A DNA stretch of 6,390 nt, taken from contig CAIRTT010000204.1 in assembly GCA_903881535.1 (NCBI GenBank), forward strand, positions 1-6,390, in the 5' to 3' direction. Under the pieces are notes generated by a model, which was given only the letters and a program-made list of their open reading frames with translations, was not told where the DNA came from and searched no databases. Positions 1-4,906 of the stretch are shown piece by piece. Made by a program: the position numbers and the translations under genes. Position 1 is the first letter of the stretch. Each line of letters opens with the position of its first letter. Origin of the DNA: an uncultured Armatimonadota bacterium (GTDB taxonomy: Bacteria > Armatimonadota > Armatimonadia > Armatimonadales > Armatimonadaceae).

Positions 1-7
1 ATGCGCG

Positions 8-31
8 GGCACAGCGAAGAGTACGCTGGCC
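8..31 (-). other. Hairpin just downstream of the tRNA 3' end
   Basis: An 8-bp inverted repeat (GGC-bulge-CAGCG with CGCTG-GCC) has a one-base bulge and a 7-nt loop. It starts 8 nt after the last base of the tRNA. It could act as a processing or weak termination structure. No T-run follows on the minus strand, so it is not a canonical intrinsic terminator and may be chance. Confidence 0.25.
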
Positions 32-38
32 TGTGAAG

Positions 39-111
<73 letters not shown>

Positions 112-132
112 GCGCTCCACGACAACGGCAAT

Positions 133-159
133 ATGATACCGTGCCACGTAAACGGTAAA
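133..159 (-). promoter_or_regulatory. Possible tRNA promoter
   Basis: On the minus strand, TTTACC (159-154) and TATCAT (138-133, five of six matches to the -10 consensus) are separated by 15 bp, which is shorter than the optimum of 17. Transcription would start near position 126, about 15 nt before the mature tRNA. On the plus strand TATGAT at 132-137 overlaps the same bases and could serve the small gene starting at 165, but no plus-strand -35 match precedes it. Confidence 0.3.
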
Positions 160-161
160 CG
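148..161. repeat. Tandem duplication of the 7-mer GTAAACG
   Basis: GTAAACG occurs twice head to tail with no spacer, ending 3 bp before the start codon of the small membrane protein gene. The second copy overlaps the suggested tRNA -35 element. It could be part of an operator, but two copies of a 7-mer can arise by chance. Confidence 0.5.
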
Positions 162-164
162 TAT

Positions 165-401
165 ATGAATGACTGGTTAAGTTTAGATGCGCTGTTTAGC
201 GCCATCGATGTCCTTTGGCACTGGCGATTCTGGGCCTGCATGGCCCCGGCAGGCGCACTTGCCTACATCAGCTTCCTCATCTTCGGACTGACAACCATCG
301 GATGGATTTTCATCATCGGATTACTGCTGGTAGGCTTTATCGCTGGAATCGCTTGGGACTGGTTTCACAGCTCCGAAGAGCCCTGGTTCTTTTCCCGCTA
401 G
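165..401 (+). CDS. Small hydrophobic protein with two predicted membrane segments
   Basis: The 78-residue product is not one I recognise. It has a short amphipathic N-terminus and two hydrophobic stretches at about residues 24-41 (rich in A, L, I and F) and 44-64 (a run of I, L, G and V), joined by the tight turn GLTT. A Trp-rich tail follows, with acidic residues and ending FFSR. This fits a helical hairpin in the inner membrane with a very short turn. Tryptophan is unusually frequent, and most copies sit at the predicted membrane edges. No clear Shine-Dalgarno sequence precedes the ATG at 165. The other start, in a different frame at 215, gives an unlikely protein. The stop lies 4 bp from the stop of the convergent esterase gene. 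Coding status is supported by sensible composition and by the neat fit between tRNA and esterase. Function is unknown. Confidence 0.7.
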   Translation: MNDWLSLDALFSAIDVLWHWRFWACMAPAGALAYISFLIFGLTTIGWIFIIGLLLVGFIAGIAWDWFHSSEEPWFFSR

Positions 402-405
402 CCTA

Positions 406-2277
406 CTAACTCACACACAAGTGCATAATATGCACTGCGGTCCCTCTGGCTGCAGCATGCTTTTGGTGATCAATCGTTACCACCAGCTCATGCGTGCCAG
501 GCTTGAGGTCATCCGCGAGGACATATACCCACGGGAGGTATAAACCTCCACTCCATGCGGTGTACGTGTCAACGATAACTTCCTTGCCATCATCGATGCG
601 GCAGCGCAAAATACCGGCATCCGGCCCCGCAGCAACCGCCAACCCAACCGTCGTTCCTGTGAAGCGGAACCGCAGCGTATCGCCCGGCTTTGATGCTGTT
701 AGGGCTGGGACATTCACAAAACCATCCCGCGTACCCGCTGGTATCTGTGGTTGCCACCGCTCCACCAGGCGAAAACCCTGAACGGGCTGTGCGGCCTGCA
801 CACTCTCGTAGTGTCCACGTTCGTAACACGCCCGATCGAGTGCCTTTGGTAATAGGTGACCACCCTTGATGGGTTTAAGCGCATCCTCAGCATCATCAAA
901 CATCCGACTAATCGCACGTCCGTAGAGCAATCCACCAAATGGGCTTGGGTGAACATCCTGGATCCCATTCGCCCACGTAAACTGCCCCGCCGCGCTACGT
1001 GCCCAGACCTCTTTGGCGATGTTGACACTTGGATTTTCGTAGTGGCTTGCAACACGTTCATGGATGGCAAGCGTTGCTGGCATCCGCCCAGCGGCAAAAT
1101 CTGCATAGAACTCCTCCATCGCAAAATGCAGCTGCACAATGTCTGTCAGCGGATTCTCGCGGCGGATATGGCGGACAACACCTTCCATCGCGCGGGAGAC
1201 ACGCGTGGCATCTTTGGGATGATTTGTTCGATCATTTACCGCAGCTTCGATAAAAACGAGGTCAAACGGACCCTTGTCAAGCAGATCACTCTGAACCCTG
1301 AATGCGTGCGGAACACTGCCCATGCTTGGGATGCCCGCGGCGACAAAGGTGAACTGTGTATCTGGAAAGCGGCGCTTCAAATCTGCCATCACGTGGTCAC
1401 GCCAGCCGCCGTTGTAGGTAATCGAGCCACCGAGAAAGCCCACCGTGCCGCGCTTGGTTTTGCGGAATGTTGCGAATGCGCGTCCCAGACCACCGCGGAG
1501 CGTGTGCTGAACCACGCCGCTTGGATTCACTTCGGCGTGCCGCTCTATCCAACGCGCGGTTTCATCGATTTTGGGCAGCGCAAAATGATGGCCATTCGAC
1601 TCAGGCGTGCCCTTTTCAACCACAACCAGCTCGATGGCTTTGCCAATCTTCGCAAGGCGACGGTTTGCTTCGAGCGTGTTCTCCGTGGCTGGAACGACCT
1701 CATCGGAGAGGGAGATTGTATGCCGCATCGGGACACCGGCTTTTGCAATATCGACAGCCAAATCAATGGGGTTGCTACGGAACTGCAGGGCATCCTCATC
1801 TTTGGCAAAGCCAAACTCACGCTTCGCATCCTGCCACTCGCGCTGACTGCCAGGCCATTTCTTCGGCCAGCTTGCGAGGTTCATGACAGGTGTGTCGCAA
1901 TAAATGCACGCGATCTGGTCTGGGTGGCGATATGTATACCGATACGCATGCATCCCGCCACGGGAAACACCCTCGATACAGCACTTCTCTGCCAGCTTGT
2001 ACTTATAGCGAATCAGATCGCGGAAGCGCTCCATGATGCCTAGAGAGCGGTCTGACCCCAGCATGTCGAGGACATCGATGTACGCAACATGAAAGCCTGC
2101 ACCGAGGAGCTGAACATCGATTTCGGCGTGAAAATCAGGAAAGGATGTACGCCAGACCCATGGATTGCCAGGGGCCGCAACCTTTGGGATGACGACATAG
2201 GCTCCATGGCCACTGTGAACAAAGCTCTGCTTGTTGTAGCCGTACCAATCTGACTGCGAGGTTTGTGGCATCACCAT
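406..2277 (-). CDS. Two-domain esterase: alpha/beta-hydrolase fused to SGNH/GDSL hydrolase
   Basis: The product is 623 residues from the ATG at 2277. Residues about 6-252 form an alpha/beta-hydrolase: nucleophile elbow GVSRGG with Ser105, likely acid Asp192 in SDEVVP, and His230 or His231 near GHHF. Residues about 277-465 form an SGNH hydrolase: block I GGSIT with Ser285, block II Gly315, block III AVND with Asn348, and block V DVHPSPFG with Asp441 and His443. Residues about 500-620 are beta-rich and may be a jelly-roll or carbohydrate-binding domain. Both active sites appear complete. Such enzymes commonly remove acetyl or other acyl groups from sugars, but the substrate cannot be read from sequence. 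There is no signal peptide, so it is probably cytoplasmic. The reading frame is open back to a TTG at 2397, but that would overlap the upstream glycosyltransferase gene; AAGGAG 10 nt before 2277 decides the start. The gene follows the glycosyltransferase after 67 bp, probably in one operon. Confidence 0.93.
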   Translation of the reverse strand: MVMPQTSQSDWYGYNKQSFVHSGHGAYVVIPKVAAPGNPWVWRTSFPDFHAEIDVQLLGAGFHVAYIDVLDMLGSDRSLGIMERFRDLIRYKYKLAEKCCIEGVSRGGMHAYRYTYRHPDQIACIYCDTPVMNLASWPKKWPGSQREWQDAKREFGFAKDEDALQFRSNPIDLAVDIAKAGVPMRHTISLSDEVVPATENTLEANRRLAKIGKAIELVVVEKGTPESNGHHFALPKIDETARWIERHAEVNPSGVVQHTLRGGLGRAFATFRKTKRGTVGFLGGSITYNGGWRDHVMADLKRRFPDTQFTFVAAGIPSMGSVPHAFRVQSDLLDKGPFDLVFIEAAVNDRTNHPKDATRVSRAMEGVVRHIRRENPLTDIVQLHFAMEEFYADFAAGRMPATLAIHERVASHYENPSVNIAKEVWARSAAGQFTWANGIQDVHPSPFGGLLYGRAISRMFDDAEDALKPIKGGHLLPKALDRACYERGHYESVQAAQPVQGFRLVERWQPQIPAGTRDGFVNVPALTASKPGDTLRFRFTGTTVGLAVAAGPDAGILRCRIDDGKEVIVDTYTAWSGGLYLPWVYVLADDLKPGTHELVVTIDHQKHAAARGTAVHIMHLCVS

Positions 2278-2287
2278 CGACGCTGCG

Positions 2288-2293
2288 CTCCTT
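2288..2293 (-). promoter_or_regulatory. Ribosome binding site of the esterase gene
   Basis: AAGGAG reads on the minus strand 10 nt before the ATG at 2277. There is no ATG, GTG or TTG codon in frame between the glycosyltransferase stop and 2277. This site therefore selects residue 41 of the longest open frame as the true start and removes an apparent 53-bp gene overlap. Confidence 0.75.
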
Positions 2294-2344
2294 GTGGATT
2301 GACTCCACCGTGTTGCCGCAGTGTATCGGTTTTCGCCAAAACGC

Positions 2345-3286
2345 CTAAGCAGCTGTTCCAAACGCGACTTTGGCTTCGTCGTAGGCGCTTGCCTCAAGGG
2401 ACATCACCAACGAGTAGTAACCGTACAGCTCATCCTGTGTCAATGGGCTGCCATTGTGGAGGAGTCTTGCTTTTAGCGTTTTTGCCGCGTAAGCCAAGTG
2501 ATTTAAAAGCACGGGGCGGGTTGCCTGATGTGGAAGCGGTTCGCCAAGCGCCGCTGCAATCCAAATCTCGGAAATTGCGCCTAGTCGTGTGCGTTTTAGC
2601 AGGCTTTCACGGGTCAGACGACTCGTGTCCGGGTAGTGTACGATGGGAGCGCCGGAGTAAATCGCGACATCCCCAAACTGGCGACGTACCTGGTGCCCAA
2701 ACAGGGTGTCATCCCCGAAACCAATCGGAGTTCCCGCTCCAAAGCGCGGGTCAAAGCCACCGACTTTCTCCCAGGCCGTCCGGCGGAAACCAAAGTTTGC
2801 GCCAATCACCGTCTTGGCTTCATCACCAATGAACTCGGCTAGACCGGCTCGATGGACCCACTCCATCCAGGGCAGGACAATGCTCTCCGCAAGCACAATA
2901 CGCCCCTGAACAATGTGGGTGTCCTGGTCGCCGAACATTTGTGTCATGCCAGCCAGCCAGTCTGTCGGGATGCGGACATCGTCATCGGTGAACAGCACAA
3001 TCGGTGCCGTTGTCTCTTCTATTCCAGCATTACGGGCATTCGAGAGGCCTGGTTTCTTTTCGATGACGGACCGTACCCAGCCACAGCTACGGGTGATTTC
3101 GGCTATCACGGCCTGCGTTGCATCTGTGCTGCCATTGTCAACGACTATTGCATCTACGGTGAGGCCAGCAGGAATGTAGAGCTTGGCCAATGAAGGAAGC
3201 ATTTCAGCCAAATGCTCAGCACGGTTGCGTGTACAAATGATGACCGCTACATCTGGACCACTCACAGGATGATTTGACAGAGACAT
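2345..3286 (-). CDS. Family 2 glycosyltransferase (GT-A fold)
   Basis: The 313-residue product begins with a strand typical of GT2 enzymes, DVAVIICTRNR (residues 12-22), where the nucleotide-sugar pocket starts. DNGSTD follows at 50-55, then KPGLSNARNAG (about 78-88) and the metal-binding DDD at 101-103. Further on are GANFGFRR (162-169) and the acceptor-side GFGDDTLFG (189-197), which stands where many relatives have an ED-type catalytic base. It should transfer a sugar from a nucleotide donor to a glycan, lipid or protein acceptor at the cytoplasmic face. It has no membrane helices, so it is not a synthase-type polymerase. I chose the ATG at 3286. The frame is open upstream to 3448, but the added residues are Cys-rich, unlike the family, and would run under the divergent methyltransferase gene. 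Only a closely spaced GAGG precedes 3286. Donor and acceptor are unknown. Confidence 0.93.
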   Translation of the reverse strand: MSLSNHPVSGPDVAVIICTRNRAEHLAEMLPSLAKLYIPAGLTVDAIVVDNGSTDATQAVIAEITRSCGWVRSVIEKKPGLSNARNAGIEETTAPIVLFTDDDVRIPTDWLAGMTQMFGDQDTHIVQGRIVLAESIVLPWMEWVHRAGLAEFIGDEAKTVIGANFGFRRTAWEKVGGFDPRFGAGTPIGFGDDTLFGHQVRRQFGDVAIYSGAPIVHYPDTSRLTRESLLKRTRLGAISEIWIAAALGEPLPHQATRPVLLNHLAYAAKTLKARLLHNGSPLTQDELYGYYSLVMSLEASAYDEAKVAFGTAA

Positions 3287-3368
3287 ACCTCGTCTGCTTG
3301 CAACCTTCATGCCACATAAAAATGAGCAATGTTGGGAGCACGGTACACATCTTGCAAGTACGTTCCTC
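3287..3368. promoter_or_regulatory. Divergent intergenic region between glycosyltransferase and methyltransferase genes
   Basis: This 82-bp gap must hold the start signals for both divergent genes if both starts are correct. It is more AT-rich than its flanks, with CATAAAAATG at 3315-3324. A perfect -35 hexamer TTGACA lies at 3274-3279 on the plus strand, just inside the glycosyltransferase gene, but no good -10 follows at 16-18 bp. No convincing promoter pair can be named for either strand. Confidence 0.35.
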
Positions 3369-4196
3369 ATGCAACTAACTGTACTCAAATTGATTACCGA
3401 TAAAATCGGACCGCTCAAGATGGCGGAATACCTAGTTAGAACAACCATTTCCCGCCTTACAAAACGCCAAATGGAGTTTCAACTTCCTCATATGGCGAAC
3501 CCGGTAGCGATTCGAACCGGGATGTCAGATATGCAGGTGTTCCACGACATCTTCATTTGGGGTGAATACAGCTTTCTAAAACCTGTTGCTGAGCGCACAA
3601 CGGTCTTGGATATCGGTGCAAATGTAGGTTACTCAAGCACCTACTTCGCCGGCATCTACCCAAAATGTGAAGTGGTCGCGGTCGAGTTAATGCACTCAAA
3701 CTTTGAACAGCTCTCGCGCAATACGGCTTTCCTCGGCGAGCGTATCCAGACGGTTGAGGCAGCGATGTGGTCCCACAACGATGGCGTATCTATCGCAGAT
3801 GACACATTTCGGGATGGCGATGCCTGGTCGCATCACGCATCCGAAGCCGAAGACGGGAAGAGCCTTGTCCCAAGCATCACGATGTTAAACCTAATGCAGC
3901 AGCACGCAATGCCGCGCGTAAACATTTGCAAAATTGACATCGAAGGTGCTGAATACGAGCTGTTCGCCCCGGGTAACCGACGTTGGGTGAACCAGTGCGA
4001 TGTGATCCTCCTTGAAATCCATGAGGACCTTGCGACGTTTGATATCGTTGCTGCGATGCAAGCGGATGGCTTCCATTCGTTTACCGCGCATGAGCTGACG
4101 ATTTTCTACCGGGATGCAGCTGTCGCGAAGCGCTTCATCCGGGATGAGTTTATTGTGGATGACAAGACGTCAAGGCAGCGACAACACGCGGCCTAG
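3369..4196 (+). CDS. FkbM-family SAM-dependent methyltransferase
   Basis: The product is 275 residues from the ATG at 3369. The SAM-binding motif I VLDIGANVG is at 79-87. A second strand ending AVELMHSN (104-111) supplies acidic Glu106 for the SAM ribose; relatives often have Pro after this Glu, here Leu. The FkbM signature KIDIEGAEYELF (188-199) and LEIHED (215-220) follow. FkbM enzymes usually O-methylate hydroxyl groups on polyketides, sugars or glycolipids; next to a glycosyltransferase, a sugar acceptor is the natural guess. The frame is open to an ATG at 3309, but those 20 extra residues (Cys, Trp and His rich) look non-coding, and that start would leave only 22 bp to the divergent gene. 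No clear Shine-Dalgarno sequence supports either start; ATG 3420 is a third option. Its stop lies 17 bp from the end of the convergent repeat-protein gene. Confidence 0.92.
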   Translation: MQLTVLKLITDKIGPLKMAEYLVRTTISRLTKRQMEFQLPHMANPVAIRTGMSDMQVFHDIFIWGEYSFLKPVAERTTVLDIGANVGYSSTYFAGIYPKCEVVAVELMHSNFEQLSRNTAFLGERIQTVEAAMWSHNDGVSIADDTFRDGDAWSHHASEAEDGKSLVPSITMLNLMQQHAMPRVNICKIDIEGAEYELFAPGNRRWVNQCDVILLEIHEDLATFDIVAAMQADGFHSFTAHELTIFYRDAAVAKRFIRDEFIVDDKTSRQRQHAA

Positions 4197-4213
4197 CAAC
4201 CATCACCGTCAGG

Positions 4214-4822
4214 CTACTGCGACCTTCTGTTCGTTTTCATCGGGCGGAAGGGCGTGTCCTTGAAGTCCTGAACAGCCACCGGGTCGCGCCGCTCCATATT
4301 CCATGCATGGGTGCAGGCACTCGGGCCGCCGACACACGTCCCGCCCGCCGTTAGCATCCCCACCGCATGAAACGCAACCGCCAGCATCCCGATTGCTGCG
4401 CGTAACCCCACCGCCAGCTGGCCAATCGCCAGAAATCCAATCGCCGCTTGGCCAAGGGCACCCCACAGTCCGAGCGAAAGCTGACCAACTGAGAGAAAGC
4501 CGACACTTAGCTGCCCGACACTGATGACCCCAATCGCGACCTGCCCGATAGCGATAAACCCGCGGGCTACCGCGAGCTTGCCTGTGACTGGGTTACGCCC
4601 CCACGCGATGTGAACAAATGGCATCCCGAGAACACGCAAACGAGATGTGAATTCAAAGTAAGTTCTGGCCATGCCGACAGGTGTCATCCAGATACCGCGC
4701 CGTGTCACACCCGATGGGCTGACTGTTTCTAGGATCTGTGCGGCAATGTTGGATGATGACGCCGTAGAGACCACCGCTGTTTCTGGCTGCGCAATGCCTG
4801 TTTGATCCTGTTGCAGGTGCAT
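4214..4822 (-). CDS. Protein with glycine-led pentad repeats, function unknown
   Basis: The 202-residue product has three parts. Residues 1-45 are polar and low in complexity (Q, S, T, A). Residues 46-87 are conserved-looking, with the phrase VGMARTYFEFTSRLRVLGMPFVH split by two Met residues, followed by AWGRNPVTGK. Residues 88-169 hold about 16 five-residue units of the form G-x-x-[A/S]-[I/V/L], with two six-residue units. The tail (170-202) is polar and basic. There is no signal peptide. The repeat region is strongly hydrophobic and could be a beta-solenoid with small residues inside, or a set of glycine-rich membrane segments; sequence alone does not decide. I have an impression that similar glycine-pentad hydrophobic proteins occur in planctomycetes, but I know of no assigned role. 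Internal ATGs at 4687 and 4672 are alternative starts. The start at 4822 is favoured by the promoter-like sequence directly before it. Confidence 0.8.
   Translation of the reverse strand: MHLQQDQTGIAQPETAVVSTASSSNIAAQILETVSPSGVTRRGIWMTPVGMARTYFEFTSRLRVLGMPFVHIAWGRNPVTGKLAVARGFIAIGQVAIGVISVGQLSVGFLSVGQLSLGLWGALGQAAIGFLAIGQLAVGLRAAIGMLAVAFHAVGMLTAGGTCVGGPSACTHAWNMERRDPVAVQDFKDTPFRPMKTNRRSQ
4316..4561 (-). repeat. Coding repeat: 16 tandem glycine pentads
   Basis: At protein level, units alternate between G-[F/V/L]-type (GFIAI, GVISV, GFLSV, GFLAI) and GQ-type (GQVAI, GQLSV, GQLSL, GQAAI, GQLAV), so the higher-order period is ten residues. Glycines occur at residues 88, 93, 98, 103, 108, 113, 118, 124, 129, 134, 139 and 145, and the pattern decays after that. 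Six-residue units at 118-123 and 139-144 keep the register after one-residue insertions. The DNA is diverged between units, so this is an old or selected protein repeat and not a recent tandem duplication. Confidence 0.85.
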
Positions 4823-4828
4823 ACCGTT

Positions 4829-4856
4829 ACCATACAGCAGGATTACATCAAGTCAA
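4829..4856 (-). promoter_or_regulatory. Sigma-70-like promoter of the repeat-protein gene, possibly leaderless
   Basis: On the minus strand TTGACT (4856-4851, five of six matches) is followed after 16 bp by TATGGT (4834-4829, four of six). Then come six bases, AACGGT, and the ATG at 4822. If the -10 is used normally, transcription would start on or within a base or two of the A of the start codon, giving a leaderless mRNA. This agrees with the lack of a Shine-Dalgarno sequence. Not proven from sequence alone. Confidence 0.5.
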
Positions 4857-4906
4857 CAAGGCGTCTGTTACTGGCAATTCCACTCGCATTTGTGGGAAAC
4901 TTGCCC

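Noticed and set aside
856..2043. A 395-codon open frame on the plus strand, opposite the esterase gene
   Set aside because: The esterase frame on the minus strand carries two full sets of catalytic motifs over the same bases. The plus-strand frame gives a Cys- and His-rich product with no recognisable motif. It is best explained as a shadow of codon bias.
2263..2832. A 189-codon plus-strand open frame opposite the esterase start and glycosyltransferase end
   Set aside because: It crosses the junction of two well-supported minus-strand genes, its product is rich in Arg, Pro, Ser and Cys, and it has no motif.
3274..3279. Perfect TTGACA as a -35 element for the methyltransferase gene
   Set aside because: No acceptable -10 sequence follows at 16-18 bp, and the hexamer lies inside the start of the glycosyltransferase coding region.
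3309..3368. Upstream ATG extending the FkbM methyltransferase by 20 residues
   Set aside because: The extra residues look non-coding and this start would leave only 22 bp to the divergent glycosyltransferase gene. It is kept as an alternative because no Shine-Dalgarno sequence settles it.
3287..3448. N-terminal extension of the glycosyltransferase to position 3448
   Set aside because: GT2 proteins normally start close to the first strand, which lies just after the ATG at 3286. The extension is Cys-rich and lies across the methyltransferase start.
4197..4213. Possible bidirectional terminator between the convergent methyltransferase and repeat-protein genes
   Set aside because: The 17-bp gap contains no inverted repeat and no T-run.
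4316..4561. DNA-level tandem repeat, CRISPR-like array or recent duplication in the repeat-protein gene
   Set aside because: The regularity is at protein level only; the nucleotide units are diverged and unspaced.
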